Counted from the first letter of the stretch, positions 1 to 9,912 are shown. The stretch is 64,000 nucleotides of DNA from Mycolicibacterium goodii (GCF_001187505.1 NZ_CP012150.1:1798001-1862000); one strand, 5' to 3'. The notes: generated by a model from the letters alone, not told the origin. Numbers and translations: made by a program.

Positions 1-129
1 ATTTCGGTTGGGGGCGGCCCGGCCGGTGTCGGCAACGCGGTCAACGAGACGGTCGTGTTCACCTTCATGGCACTGTTCGCGATCAACGTCATCGCCACGG
101 CGGTCGGTGTGAAGATCACGGTGGTGTGA
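1..129 (+). CDS. yrbE3A: YrbE-type Mce permease, 3' end only
   Basis: The window opens inside this gene; the last 42 codons are present. The residues GGGPAGVGNAVNETVVF, followed by a hydrophobic helix, are the conserved C-terminus of YrbE/MlaE integral membrane permeases. In Mce systems two YrbE subunits form the inner-membrane channel that works with the ATPase MceG, which is encoded elsewhere. The stop lies one base before the next yrbE gene, as expected for the first gene of an mce operon. The '3A' name rests on operon content and neighbours, not on sequence comparison. Confidence 0.85.
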   Translation: MSVGGGPAGVGNAVNETVVFTFMALFAINVIATAVGVKITVV

Positions 130-130
130 C

Positions 131-991
131 GTGGTCGCGATGAGTTCTGTCGTGCAGCAGCGATTCCCAAGGTTGAGCAACCGTCTCGATCGAATTCGAG
201 CGGCCTGGAACGGAATCGGCGTCCAGACCCAATTCTATGCGCGGGCCATCGGATCGATCGGCGACGCCGCGATGAACTACCGCACCGAACTCATCCGACT
301 GATCGCGACGATGGGGCTCGGTGCCGGAGCGCTGGCGGTCGTCGGCGGTACGGTCGCCATCGTCGGGTTTCTGACCATGACCACCGGAGCCCTGGTCGCG
401 GTCCAGGGCTACAACCAGTTCGCCTCCGTCGGTGTTGAGGCGCTCACCGGTTTCGCCTCGGCGTTCTTCAACGTCCGGCTCATCGCGCCGGGAACCACCG
501 CGGTCGCGCTGTCGGCGACCATCGGCGCCGGTGCGACCGCTCAGTTGGGAGCCATGCGCATCAACGAGGAGATCGACGCATTGGAGGTCATCGGTATCCG
601 CAGCGTCAGCTATCTGGCATCGACCAGGGTCGCCGCGGGGGTGATCGTCGTGATCCCGTTGTACTGCGTCGCGGTGATCATGTCCTTCATCTCATCGCGC
701 CTGGGTACCACGGTGATATACGGGCAAGGGTCCGGTGTGTACGACCACTACTTCAACACGTTCCTCAACACCGACGACCTGTTGTGGTCGTTCGGCCAGT
801 CCGTGGCTATCACCGTCGTGATCATGCTGGTCCACACCTACTACGGGTACACCGCCTCGGGCGGTCCCGCGGGCGTGGGTGAGGCGGTCGGACGCGCCGT
901 GCGGACCTCGTTGATCGTGGCCGCCATCGTCGTGGTGATGATCTCGCTCGCGTTGTACGGCCAGTCCGGCAATTTCCACCTGGCGGGGTGA
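131..991 (+). CDS. yrbE3B: YrbE-type Mce permease, second subunit
   Basis: A 286-aa integral membrane protein of the MlaE/YrbE permease family, the second half of the inner-membrane channel of an Mce lipid importer. Several long hydrophobic helices are visible. The family segment TIGAGATAQLGAMRINEEID, with its Glu-Glu-Ile-Asp-Ala-Leu-Glu cytoplasmic coupling helix, is at about residues 136-155. The C-terminal GYTASGGPAGVGEAVGRAV matches the end of the preceding yrbE gene. The GTG start at 131 is one base after the upstream stop; an ATG at 140 is an alternative. It overlaps the mceA leader by a few bases, so translation is probably coupled. Confidence 0.93.
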   Translation: MVAMSSVVQQRFPRLSNRLDRIRAAWNGIGVQTQFYARAIGSIGDAAMNYRTELIRLIATMGLGAGALAVVGGTVAIVGFLTMTTGALVAVQGYNQFASVGVEALTGFASAFFNVRLIAPGTTAVALSATIGAGATAQLGAMRINEEIDALEVIGIRSVSYLASTRVAAGVIVVIPLYCVAVIMSFISSRLGTTVIYGQGSGVYDHYFNTFLNTDDLLWSFGQSVAITVVIMLVHTYYGYTASGGPAGVGEAVGRAVRTSLIVAAIVVVMISLALYGQSGNFHLAG

Positions 992-994
992 GTC

Positions 995-2413
995 GTGCAA
1001 CCAAAATTCAGGGAAAGTCGGATCAAGCCGGCGTGGTGGACTTTGATCCTCATCGCGGCTCTCGGTGTTTTCTTCCTCACGACGGGTTCGCTGTTCGCGG
1101 GAACCTTCCGCGAGTTCGTGCCGGTGACACTGGTGGCCGATCGCTCGGGCCTGGTGATGGAGACCGGAGCGAAGGTGAAACTCAACGGCGTCGAGGTGGG
1201 CCGCGTCAGCGAGATCCGCGGCGGTGCCTCGGGGGCGAGCATGCAATTGGAGATAGAACCCGATCAAGTCCGGTACATCCCGGCCAACGTCGAGGCGAGG
1301 ATCACTGCGACAACGGCATTCGGCGCGAAGTACGTCGACCTGAGCTACCCGGACAAGCCGGCAGGTGAGCGGCTGGCCGCCGGTGCGGTGCTGCATTCAC
1401 GCAACGTCAGCACCGAGGTGAACACGGTGTTCGAGAACCTCACCGACGTCCTGAGGATGGTCGACCCCGCCAAGCTCAACGCCGTCATCTCGGCCCTTGC
1501 CGAGGGATTGCGCGGCCAGGGGGAGAGCATGGGGCAGGCCATCACCGACGCGAATCAGGTTCTGGCGGAAATCAATCCGCGACAAGACGTCATCCGGGAG
1601 GACTGGCGTGCCATGGGCGACGTCAGTGCCGCATACGACCGCGCGGCCGACGACATCGTGAAGATTCTCGACGCAGGCACCACCGCGGCTGAGACGATCA
1701 CCTCCCACCGGTCCGAACTCGACACGCTGCTGCTCAACGTGATCGGCTTCGGCAGGGCAGGTGTCGATCTGCTGGCCCCCAACTCTGCGAACCTCGTGAA
1801 TGCGGTCAATGGCTTCGCGCCCACCTCGGATCTGCTGATGAAGTACCAGCCTGAGTACACCTGTCTGCTCGACGGATCGGTCTCCCTGCTGCAGAACGGT
1901 CACGTCGACGCGTTCGGCGCCAACGGCCGCACGGCGATCTTCGACATCGGGCTTCTGCTCGGCAACGATCCGTACCACTACCCGGACAACCTGCCGATCG
2001 TCGGCGCCAAGGGCGGTCCCGGTGGACAACCCGGATGTGGTTCGCTGCCGGATGTCGCGAAGAACTTCCCGGTCCGGCAGCTGGTGACCGACACCGGCTG
2101 GGGAACCGGCCTGGACATCCGTCCGAACCCCGGCATCGGATTTCCCGGTTGGGCCAATTACTTCCCGGTCACCCGCGCAGTCCCGCAGCCACCGGTCGTC
2201 CGCAACCTCGACGGCGGGCCCGCTCCCGGACCCATCCCGTACCCGGGTGCCCCGCCCTACGGCGCGGATCTCTACGGCGACGACGGGACCCCACTGTGGC
2301 CGGGCCTCCCGCCTGCACCGCCACCATCGGATCAACCCCCGCCGAGCGAGCCGGCACCGGGCGCCGAGCCCTTCGTTCCGCCCGCACCCGCCGCAATGAC
2401 CCCGACCCGATGA
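995..2413 (+). CDS. mce3A: Mce family protein A
   Basis: A 472-aa Mce protein, the first of six that assemble into a periplasm-spanning ring and tube carrying lipids from the outer envelope to the YrbE permease. It has an N-terminal signal-anchor helix (about residues 14-36), then the MCE/MlaD beta-barrel (about 40-115) with the typical GAKVKLNGVEVGRVSEI, then a long helical region. The C-terminus is Pro-rich (about 390-472). The GTG start at 995 closely follows the yrbE stop. Gene order yrbE-yrbE-mceA-F is unambiguous. The substrate cannot be read from the sequence. Confidence 0.92.
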   Translation: MQPKFRESRIKPAWWTLILIAALGVFFLTTGSLFAGTFREFVPVTLVADRSGLVMETGAKVKLNGVEVGRVSEIRGGASGASMQLEIEPDQVRYIPANVEARITATTAFGAKYVDLSYPDKPAGERLAAGAVLHSRNVSTEVNTVFENLTDVLRMVDPAKLNAVISALAEGLRGQGESMGQAITDANQVLAEINPRQDVIREDWRAMGDVSAAYDRAADDIVKILDAGTTAAETITSHRSELDTLLLNVIGFGRAGVDLLAPNSANLVNAVNGFAPTSDLLMKYQPEYTCLLDGSVSLLQNGHVDAFGANGRTAIFDIGLLLGNDPYHYPDNLPIVGAKGGPGGQPGCGSLPDVAKNFPVRQLVTDTGWGTGLDIRPNPGIGFPGWANYFPVTRAVPQPPVVRNLDGGPAPGPIPYPGAPPYGADLYGDDGTPLWPGLPPAPPPSDQPPPSEPAPGAEPFVPPAPAAMTPTR

Positions 2414-2443
2414 TGGCCCACCGGGCCTGACAGGAGCCGATCG

Positions 2444-3472
2444 GTGAACAAAGAAGTTCTTGCCACCCTGATACGCGTCGGCGCGTTCTTGACCGTCTGC
2501 GCCGTGGGTGTGTTCGCACTGTTCTCGATCTTCGCCGATCTGCGGTTCGGTGACCGCAGGCAGTACTTTGCCCAGTTCACCGATATCAGCGGGTTGAAGG
2601 AGGGGGATTTCGTGCGGATCGCCGGCGTGGAAGTCGGCCAGGTACAGGATGTTTCGATCGACAGCAACGCCAAGGTGCTCGTCGACTTCTCCATTGAGGA
2701 CTCGGTGGCCCTGACCACCGCGAGCACCGCGGTGATCCGCTACGACAACCTGATCGGCGGTCGGTATCTGGAGCTGCAAGAGGGCAATGGCCAAGGTACG
2801 GCGTTGGCGGCCGGCGCGACGATCCCGCTTGAGCGCACCAGACCTGCCCTCGATCTCGACGAGTTGATCGGCGGGTTCCGGCCGTTGTTCAAGGCCCTCG
2901 ACCCGGATCAGGTCAACGCGCTGAGCACTCAACTCGTCGGTGTGTTCCAAGGACAGGGCGTCACCATCGGCTCATTCCTGGATCAGACCGCGGCGATGAC
3001 CTCCACCCTGGCCGACCGTGACCAGCTGATCGGCGAGGTGATCGGAAACCTCAACGTCCTCCTGGGTTCGCTCGGTGAGCAGAGCGACCAGTTCGACAAG
3101 GCGGTGAATTCGCTGTCGGAGTTGGTGGCGGGGCTGGCAGCTCGCCGGACCGACATCAGCGGTGCCCTTGCGAACAGCGACAATGCGGCCACCGAGATCG
3201 CCGATCTTTTGGTTCAGGCCCGGCCGCCGCTGCAGAACGTCGTCACCCAGACCGACCGGGCCGCCGCCATCGCGGTCGCCGATCACGAATACCTCGACAA
3301 CATCATCAACACCCTTCCCGACAAGTACCGGGTGCTGGGCCGGCAGGCGATGTACGGAGACTATTTCAGCTTCTACCTCTGTGACCTCATCCTGAAGCTG
3401 AACGGCAAAGGGGGACAACCAGTCTACGTCAAGGTTGCCGAGCAGGTGACAGGGCGGTGCGCGCCGAGATGA
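2444..3472 (+). CDS. mce3B: Mce family protein B
   Basis: A 342-aa Mce protein with an N-terminal membrane anchor (LIRVGAFLTVCAVGVFALFS), an MCE domain containing GLKEGDFVRIAGVEVGQVQD, and a helical C-terminal half of the kind that forms the Mce tunnel. The GTG start has a good AGGAG ribosome site about 10 bases upstream, within the 30-base gap after mceA, the largest gap in this operon. It ends with Cys-containing segments (FYLCDLIL and GRCAPR) typical of MceB proteins. It overlaps mceC slightly. Confidence 0.92.
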   Translation: MNKEVLATLIRVGAFLTVCAVGVFALFSIFADLRFGDRRQYFAQFTDISGLKEGDFVRIAGVEVGQVQDVSIDSNAKVLVDFSIEDSVALTTASTAVIRYDNLIGGRYLELQEGNGQGTALAAGATIPLERTRPALDLDELIGGFRPLFKALDPDQVNALSTQLVGVFQGQGVTIGSFLDQTAAMTSTLADRDQLIGEVIGNLNVLLGSLGEQSDQFDKAVNSLSELVAGLAARRTDISGALANSDNAATEIADLLVQARPPLQNVVTQTDRAAAIAVADHEYLDNIINTLPDKYRVLGRQAMYGDYFSFYLCDLILKLNGKGGQPVYVKVAEQVTGRCAPR

Positions 3473-4785
3473 AAGCCTTCTCAGAGCGCGATCCGCGCAC
3501 CATCGGGCTGGTCGGCATCGCGATCACGGTGGTGATCGCGATGGCAGCGCTGAACTTCGACAAACTGCCCCTGCTCAGCAGCACGAAGGACTACTCGGCG
3601 TACTTCGCCGACGCCGGCGGCCTGAACACCGGTGCCACCGTGCGAGTTTCAGGATTCGCCGTGGGGAAGGTGGAGCGCATCAGATTGGACGGCAGAAAGG
3701 TGCTGGTCGATTTCACCGTCGACAGCGCGATACATCTCGGCGAGCGCAGCGAAGCCGCGATCAAAGTGAAGAGTCTCCTGGGAACGAAGGTGATCGATGT
3801 CATGCCGCGAGGGGGTGGTCAACTCGACCATCCGATTCCACTGGAACGCACCACGTCGCCGTACCAGTTGCCCGATGCGCTGGGCGATCTGGCTTCCACT
3901 GTCGAGAAGCTGAACACCGATGGTGTTTCGGCTGCGCTCGACACCATGGCACAGACCTTCGCGGGTACGCCGCCTGATGTGAAGATCGCCGTGGCCGGAG
4001 TGGCGAGGCTTTCCGACACCATCAACAAGCGCGACACCGAGCTCCGCAACCTGTTGGCCAACGCGCGTAAGGCGACTGCTGTGCTCGCCACGCGCACCGA
4101 CCAGGTCGTCGGGCTGGTGCGGGACAGCAATGCGTTGTTGGCCGAGCTTCGGACCCAGAGCGATGCGCTCGACCGGGTATCGCAGGACATCAGCAGGGCG
4201 GCAACGCAACTGAGAGGGTTCATCGCGGACAACCGTCAGCAGCTGCGACCCATGCTCGACAAGCTCAACGGCGTTCTCACGATCATCGACAACCGCAAGG
4301 ACCGGCTGCAGGAAGCCGTCAAACTACTCAACAAGTACGCCTTGTCGCTGGGTGAGTCGGTGGGATCCGGCCCCTTCTTCAAGGCCTACATCCCCAACCT
4401 GATTCCCGGCCAGTTTGCGCAGCCGTTCATCGACGCCGCATTCTCCGATCTCGGCCTTGACCCCGCGACACTGCTGCCGTCGGAACGCGTCGACCCGCCG
4501 GTGGGGCAGCCGGGCACACCGGCGCTGCCGGTTCCGTACCCGCGGACCGGCCAGGGTGGAGAGCCCCGGCTCAACCTGCCCGACGCGATCACCGGCAACC
4601 CTGGGGATCCGCGGTACCCGTACCGGGAGCCACCGCCTGCACCCGCACCCGGGGGGCCGCCGCCAGGCCCGCCCGCACCGCCCATCCCGGGACTGGAATC
4701 GACACCCGAGCCGACACCGAGCCCGGTTTACGTTCCCGCTCCCGGTGAGTCCACCAACCCGACACCGACAGGTGAAGGACAATGA
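3469..4785 (+). CDS. mce3C: Mce family protein C
   Basis: An Mce protein of 438 aa from the ATG at 3469, which overlaps the mceB stop as ATGA; a GTG at 3457 would add four residues. After a short cytoplasmic head and membrane helix comes the MCE domain (GLNTGATVRVSGFAVGKVER), then a long coiled region rich in Leu, Asp and Arg. The last 100 or so residues are Pro/Gly-rich (PAPGGPPPGPPAPP), common in MceC and MceD tails and probably exposed in the envelope. The ATGA overlaps at both ends indicate translational coupling. Confidence 0.91.
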   Translation: MKAFSERDPRTIGLVGIAITVVIAMAALNFDKLPLLSSTKDYSAYFADAGGLNTGATVRVSGFAVGKVERIRLDGRKVLVDFTVDSAIHLGERSEAAIKVKSLLGTKVIDVMPRGGGQLDHPIPLERTTSPYQLPDALGDLASTVEKLNTDGVSAALDTMAQTFAGTPPDVKIAVAGVARLSDTINKRDTELRNLLANARKATAVLATRTDQVVGLVRDSNALLAELRTQSDALDRVSQDISRAATQLRGFIADNRQQLRPMLDKLNGVLTIIDNRKDRLQEAVKLLNKYALSLGESVGSGPFFKAYIPNLIPGQFAQPFIDAAFSDLGLDPATLLPSERVDPPVGQPGTPALPVPYPRTGQGGEPRLNLPDAITGNPGDPRYPYREPPPAPAPGGPPPGPPAPPIPGLESTPEPTPSPVYVPAPGESTNPTPTGEGQ

Positions 4786-6068
4786 GAATCAGCAAGAAAC
4801 AGCTGACGCTGGCGGCCGTACTGGTGGTCGTCATGGTGGCCAATGTGCTCGTCGGGTTCCGGATGACCGGCCCCGCGGCGCGCACCACCATCACCGCCTA
4901 TTTCTCGAACAGCAACGGTTTGTTCGTCGGCGACGACGTGCTGATACTCGGTGTGCCGGTCGGCAAGGTCAAGCAGATCGAACCGCAGCCCGAGCGCGCC
5001 AAGGTGACGTTCTGGGTGGACAGGGAATTCCCGGTGCCGGCAGATGTCACCGCCGCGATCCTGTCGCCACAGCTCGTGACGGGACGTGCGATCCAACTGA
5101 CTCCGCCATATGAATCCGGGCCGCAGCTGCCCGATGGGGCCGTCCTCCCGATCGAGCGGACCGCGGTGCCCGTGAGCTGGGACGATTTTCGGGTCCAGCT
5201 CGAGAAACTCACGCGCACATTGCAACCCGAGTCACCCGGAGGGACCAGCGCTCTCGGCAACTTCATCAACACCGCGGCGGACAACCTGCGTGGTGAGGGC
5301 AACAACATCAGGGACGCACTGGTGAAGCTGTCCAGGACCGTGACCACCCTCAGTGATCACAAGGACGACGTCTTCTCCACCCTGAACAACCTGGCGATCC
5401 TGGTATCGGCACTGCACGACAGCACCGACGTGCTCTCTGCGCTCAACCGCAACATGGCCGCGGTGACCGCGTTGCTTGCCGACAGCCCGGACGAGGTGGG
5501 GCAGGCGATCGCCGATCTGAATGCCTTGGCTGTCGATGTGAAAAGCTTCGTGACAGAGAATCGCGACGCCGTGGGAACGACTTCCGACGTGCTCGCCTCG
5601 ATCAGCACCGCGCTGGTGCAGAGTCTCGACGACATCAAACAGTCGCTTCACATATTTCCCACCACACTGGCCAATTTCGGCAACATCTACGAGCCGGCGA
5701 ACGGTTCGCTCACCGGTGCGCTGGCAATCAACAACTTCTCCGACCCGATCTCCTTCATCTGCGGTGCGATCGAAGCGGCGTCGAGGATGGGGGCCGAACG
5801 ATCGGCGAAACTGTGTGTGCAGTACCTGGCACCCATCGTGAAGAACCGCCAGTTCAACTTTCCGCCGTTCGGAGAGAACGTGTTCGTAGGGGCGCAGGCA
5901 CGGCCCAATGAGATCACCTACAGCGAGGACAGGCTGCGCCCCGACTACATCCCGCCGGCCCAACCCGTGGTCCAGGACCCCGATCCGGAGGTGCTTCCCA
6001 CGGACGGCGGCACCGATCCGTCCGCCGGGCTGCCGGGCCTGATGATTCCGGCGGGGGCAGGATCATGA
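4782..6068 (+). CDS. mce3D: Mce family protein D
   Basis: A 428-aa Mce protein. A membrane anchor (LAAVLVVVMVANVLVGF) precedes the MCE domain (NGLFVGDDVLILGVPVGKVK), followed by a long helical stretch and a Cys-containing segment, then a Pro/Asp-rich tail. The start overlaps the mceC stop and the stop overlaps the mceE start, each as ATGA. It is one of six non-identical subunits of the Mce tube; nothing suggests loss of function. Confidence 0.91.
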   Translation: MRISKKQLTLAAVLVVVMVANVLVGFRMTGPAARTTITAYFSNSNGLFVGDDVLILGVPVGKVKQIEPQPERAKVTFWVDREFPVPADVTAAILSPQLVTGRAIQLTPPYESGPQLPDGAVLPIERTAVPVSWDDFRVQLEKLTRTLQPESPGGTSALGNFINTAADNLRGEGNNIRDALVKLSRTVTTLSDHKDDVFSTLNNLAILVSALHDSTDVLSALNRNMAAVTALLADSPDEVGQAIADLNALAVDVKSFVTENRDAVGTTSDVLASISTALVQSLDDIKQSLHIFPTTLANFGNIYEPANGSLTGALAINNFSDPISFICGAIEAASRMGAERSAKLCVQYLAPIVKNRQFNFPPFGENVFVGAQARPNEITYSEDRLRPDYIPPAQPVVQDPDPEVLPTDGGTDPSAGLPGLMIPAGAGS

Positions 6069-7219
6069 CCCGCAGCGTCCTGTCGATGGCGATGCGGAGA
6101 GTCGTGGCGGGCGCGGCGACTACCGCGGCGCTACTGGTCGGCGTCACCGGTTGCAGCGACTGGCGCGGTCTGAACTCGGTGTCCCTGCCGGGAACCGAAG
6201 GCGGTGGGCCGGATGCCTTCGACATCCAGGTCCAGATGCCCGACATCACCAATCTGCAGCCGAATTCCCGCGTTCGGGTCGCAGATGTCACGGTGGGCAC
6301 GGTCACCAAGGTCGAACGCCAAGGGTGGCACGCGCTGTTGACGTTGCGTCTCAACGGCGATGTGAACCTGCCTGCCAACTCCACCGCGACGATCGGCCAG
6401 ACCAGCCTGCTCGGATCGCTGCACGTGGAACTGGCCCCTCCCGCGACTGCACCACAGGGAAGGCTGCACCAGGGGTCTTTGATCCCACTGGCGGACTCTT
6501 CTGCCCACCCCACGACCGAGCAGACTCTGGCAGCGGTTTCGATGTTGCTCAACGGCGGCGGGCTCGGCCAGATGCAAGACATCACAAAGGCGTTGAGCAC
6601 AGCACTGCGTGGACGCGAGGCCGAACTGAGGGATCTCATCGGGCAACTCGAGACCTTCGTCGCGAGAACCAATGAGCAGACCGGTGACATCATCGCGGCC
6701 ACCGAGAACCTGAACCGGCTGACCGGCAAGTTCGCGGCCCAGCAGCCGGTGGTCGACAAGGCCGTTCGCACGATCCCGGACGCACTCGAGGTGCTCAAGG
6801 ACCAGCGGGACAACCTGATCGAGGCACTCGACCAGCTGGGCAGATTCAGTGCACTGGCTGCGGATTCGACAAGGCAGACCAAGGATTCGCTGGTGCGCGA
6901 GTTCAGCAACATCGGCCCGGTGCTGGAATCGCTGGCCAACGCGGGCCCCAACATGACTCGCGCGCTGTCGATCCTCACCACCTACCCGTTCCCCAACGAG
7001 ACCCTGGAGAAGTGGATGCGTGGTGACTACGCGAACATGACCGCGATCGTGGACCTCACGTTGAGCCGGATCGACGCGGGGTTCTTCACCGGGACGCGAT
7101 GGGAAGGCGATCTCACCGAACTCGAAATGCAGTGGGGGAGAACGATCGGACAACTTCCCAGCCCGTACACCGCGGTCAACCCGCTGGTGGCGCCCTACCG
7201 CTGGGATCAGGGGCGGTGA
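6065..7219 (+). CDS. mce3E: Mce family lipoprotein E (LprK/LprM type)
   Basis: A 384-aa Mce protein with a lipoprotein signal: a charged start, a hydrophobic stretch and the lipobox LLVGVTGC, with Cys at about residue 30. The E subunit is the usual lipidated member of mycobacterial Mce complexes, so it is probably anchored by its lipid rather than by a helix. The MCE domain is recognisable at NLQPNSRVRVADVTVGTVTK, followed by the helical tunnel region. It overlaps mceD by 4 bases and lies one base before mceF. Confidence 0.92.
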   Translation: MTRSVLSMAMRRVVAGAATTAALLVGVTGCSDWRGLNSVSLPGTEGGGPDAFDIQVQMPDITNLQPNSRVRVADVTVGTVTKVERQGWHALLTLRLNGDVNLPANSTATIGQTSLLGSLHVELAPPATAPQGRLHQGSLIPLADSSAHPTTEQTLAAVSMLLNGGGLGQMQDITKALSTALRGREAELRDLIGQLETFVARTNEQTGDIIAATENLNRLTGKFAAQQPVVDKAVRTIPDALEVLKDQRDNLIEALDQLGRFSALAADSTRQTKDSLVREFSNIGPVLESLANAGPNMTRALSILTTYPFPNETLEKWMRGDYANMTAIVDLTLSRIDAGFFTGTRWEGDLTELEMQWGRTIGQLPSPYTAVNPLVAPYRWDQGR

Positions 7220-7220
7220 C

Positions 7221-8705
7221 ATGATCCACCGCAGAACCAAGATTCAGCTGGCCATCTTCGTCGTGATCGCCGTGGTGTTCGGCACCGTCATGATCTTCGG
7301 CTACATGAGGCTGCCCGCTCACCTCTTCGGGGTCGGGCTGTACACGGTCAACCTCGACCTCGACAGAACCGGCGGCCTCTACCCCACCGGAAACGTCACC
7401 TACCGGGGCACCGAGGTCGGCCGCGTCGAAGCGGTCGGGCTCACCGACAACGGCGGTGTACGAGCGGTTTTGAAACTGAGATCCGGCATCGACATCCCGT
7501 CGGACCTGCGTGCCGAGGTGCACAGCCAGTCTGCGATCGGAGAGCAGTACGTCGAATTGTTGCCGCGCAGTGCCGCAGCTCCGCCCCTCAAGGACGGTGA
7601 CGTCATCGCGGCGAAGGACGTCTTCATCCCGCCGGACATCAACAGTCTTCTCGACGCCGCCAATACCGGACTGCAGGCGATACCGCAGGAGAACCTCAAG
7701 ACGGCGATCGACGAATCTTACGCCGCTGTAGGAGGTCTCGGACCGGAGATCGCGCGGTTGATCAGGGGATCGACGGCCTTGGCCTCCGACGCGAGGAAGA
7801 ACCTCGGGTCACTCACCACTTTGATCGATCTGTGGCAGCCGGTTGCCGGGTCGCAGACCAGCACCGCCGACTCTATCGAGGCATGGGCGGAAAATCTTTC
7901 CGTCGTCACCGGCCAGCTCGAACGACACAATGCAGATGCTGTCGGCCTCATCGAGCACGGAGCACCTGCCGCCGAGGAGGCGCGTCAGTTGTTGGAACGG
8001 GTACAGCCCACATTGCCGATCCTGCTGGCCAATCTGGTGAGCATCAACCAGGTGGCTGTGGCGTATCAGCCGGGTATCGAGCAACTTCTCGTGCTGCTGC
8101 CTCAGGGCATCGCTCAACTCCAGGCGCCGAACCTGGCCAACCGCGACAACAAGGACAAGGCGCACAAGGGCCTGTTCCTGGCCTTCAACACCAACATCAA
8201 CCTGCCGCCGCCCTGCACCACGGGATTCCTTCCCGCGCAGCAGCGTCGACCCCCGTCATTCGAGGACTACCCGGATCGGCCGGCAGGCGATCTGTACTGC
8301 CGTACCCCGCAGGACTCACCGTTCAACGTTCGCGGCGCCCGCAACCTGCCATGCGAGACGGTGCCGGGTAAGCGTGCGCCGACGGTGAAACTCTGTGAGA
8401 GCGACGAGAATTTCGTCCCGCTCAATGACGGTTACAACTGGAAGGGCGACCCGAACGCGACGCTGTCGGGACAGTCCATCCCTGATCTGGGGCCAGGGCA
8501 GGATCCGCAGGCCCTACCGGTCGAACCACCGCAGGCCCCGCCTGTGGAAGGCGATCCCGTGCCGATGGCGATAGCCCGTTACGACCCTGCCACCGGCACT
8601 TATCTGGGTCCGGACGGCCAGGTGTACACCCAGGCCGATTTGGCTGACAACGGATCGAAGGAGCAGACATGGCAGTCGATGCTGACGCCACACGGGACGA
8701 ACTGA
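7221..8705 (+). CDS. mce3F: Mce family protein F
   Basis: A 494-aa Mce protein, the last ring subunit. It has an N-terminal helix (IQLAIFVVIAVVFGTVMIFGY), an MCE domain (LYPTGNVTYRGTEVGRVEAV), a helical middle, and a C-terminal part with several Cys residues (PPCTTGF, LYCRTP, LPCETVP, VKLCESD) as in other MceF proteins. The following Mce-associated gene starts inside its last 37 bases, so the two are co-translated. Confidence 0.92.
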   Translation: MIHRRTKIQLAIFVVIAVVFGTVMIFGYMRLPAHLFGVGLYTVNLDLDRTGGLYPTGNVTYRGTEVGRVEAVGLTDNGGVRAVLKLRSGIDIPSDLRAEVHSQSAIGEQYVELLPRSAAAPPLKDGDVIAAKDVFIPPDINSLLDAANTGLQAIPQENLKTAIDESYAAVGGLGPEIARLIRGSTALASDARKNLGSLTTLIDLWQPVAGSQTSTADSIEAWAENLSVVTGQLERHNADAVGLIEHGAPAAEEARQLLERVQPTLPILLANLVSINQVAVAYQPGIEQLLVLLPQGIAQLQAPNLANRDNKDKAHKGLFLAFNTNINLPPPCTTGFLPAQQRRPPSFEDYPDRPAGDLYCRTPQDSPFNVRGARNLPCETVPGKRAPTVKLCESDENFVPLNDGYNWKGDPNATLSGQSIPDLGPGQDPQALPVEPPQAPPVEGDPVPMAIARYDPATGTYLGPDGQVYTQADLADNGSKEQTWQSMLTPHGTN

Positions 8706-9256
8706 CCGAGGAACATCCCGGCGGCACAGAACCTGGGACGGGGCGTGATTCGCGGAAGCAGAGCACGCCCGAGGCCAAGGGCGTCCGCGGGGCCCTGCTG
8801 ATCGGAGTTCTCATGCTCGCGGTCGTGGGCGCATTGACCGGGTGGCTTTCTTGGCGCACCCAGCAGGCCGAACAGAACCAACGATTGAACGAGATGCTCC
8901 TGCAGGCCGGTCGGCAAGCCGCGGTGAACTTGACGACCATGAACTTCGAGCACATCCAACAGGACATCCAGCGGGTACTGGACGGCTCGGCCGGAAGCTT
9001 CTACGACGACTTCGAGCAGCGGGCACCGGCTTTCGAAGAGGTGGTGACCAAGACCCAGTCGAAGACCGAGGGGACGGTGACCGAAGCCGGGATCGAGTCG
9101 GTGGACGGCGATACCGGGAGGGTCCTGGTCGCGGTGTCGGTGAAGACGTCGAATAGTGCTGCGCCCGAACAGCAGCCGAGATTGTGGCGGATGCGTATCG
9201 ACGTTCAGCGATTCGGTGACGTCGCGAAGGTGACGAATGTGGGGTTTGTGGCATGA
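8669..9256 (+). CDS. Mce-associated membrane protein, first copy
   Basis: A 195-aa protein with an acidic, disordered N-terminus of about 40 residues, one transmembrane helix (GALLIGVLMLAVVGALTGWL) and a compact C-terminal alpha+beta domain. This is the layout of the Mas/Mam proteins encoded after mceF in mycobacteria (compare Rv1972/Rv1973 after mce3 of M. tuberculosis), which help to stabilise Mce complexes. The start at 8669 lies inside mceF and has an AAGGAG site upstream. Its stop overlaps the next, similarly organised gene. Confidence 0.85.
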   Translation: MAVDADATRDELTEEHPGGTEPGTGRDSRKQSTPEAKGVRGALLIGVLMLAVVGALTGWLSWRTQQAEQNQRLNEMLLQAGRQAAVNLTTMNFEHIQQDIQRVLDGSAGSFYDDFEQRAPAFEEVVTKTQSKTEGTVTEAGIESVDGDTGRVLVAVSVKTSNSAAPEQQPRLWRMRIDVQRFGDVAKVTNVGFVA

Positions 9257-9912
9257 CCACTCAACTGACAACCGAGAACGCGTCCGAGGTGGATCTGCGC
9301 ACCACGGACGATCACCTGCGGGACTCTCATCTCGACTTCGACACAGACCCCCTCGGTGAGGCCGATGAACTCGAGGTCGATACGCCCTCGGAGCGGGATT
9401 CTGTGCATCCGCCTTCTTCTGTCAGGTCGCGGGTTTGGCTGCGCCTGCTGGCGTATGTGGTGATCCCTCTGCTCGTGGTGGGCCTTGCCGCGTGCGCGGG
9501 CTATCTGCAATGGCGGGGTAGCTCATTGCGAGCCGCGCAGGCGGCGAGTGCCGGCGTTCTGCCCGCTGCCACCGACAGCACGATAAAGATGTTGTCGTAC
9601 AAGCCGGATACCGTGCAGAAGGATCTCGAGTCCGCTGGCGAAGGGCTCACCGGCCCATTCCGCGATTCGTACGACTCGTTGATCCACGACGTCGTGATAC
9701 CGGGGGCCCGGGAGAAACAGATCTCAGCGGTGGCGACGGTACCTGCAGCCGCGGTGGTCTCGGCAACACCGAGGCGTGCTGTCGTCATGGTCTTCGTCAA
9801 CCAGACCACGATTGTCGGTGCCGATCCGCCGACCTCGACAGCGTCGACGGTCAGGGTCACGATGGAGAGAATCGGTCAGCGATGGTTGGTTTCCGATTTC
9901 ACCCCGATCTGA
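9253..9912 (+). CDS. Mce-associated membrane protein, second copy
   Basis: A 219-aa protein with the same plan as its upstream neighbour: an acidic N-terminus rich in Asp and Glu (to about residue 60), a single membrane helix (LLAYVVIPLLVVGLAACAGY) and a C-terminal domain that ends in a beta strand (GQRWLVSDFTPI). It is the second of the tandem Mas/Mam pair expected after an mce3-type operon. It overlaps the previous gene by 4 bases and the next gene by about 30. Confidence 0.85.
   Translation: MTTQLTTENASEVDLRTTDDHLRDSHLDFDTDPLGEADELEVDTPSERDSVHPPSSVRSRVWLRLLAYVVIPLLVVGLAACAGYLQWRGSSLRAAQAASAGVLPAATDSTIKMLSYKPDTVQKDLESAGEGLTGPFRDSYDSLIHDVVIPGAREKQISAVATVPAAAVVSATPRRAVVMVFVNQTTIVGADPPTSTASTVRVTMERIGQRWLVSDFTPI

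Noticed and set aside
1397..2950. Long minus-strand frame across mceA and mceB
   Set aside because: It crosses two real genes and their spacer, and its composition is that of a reverse-frame shadow.
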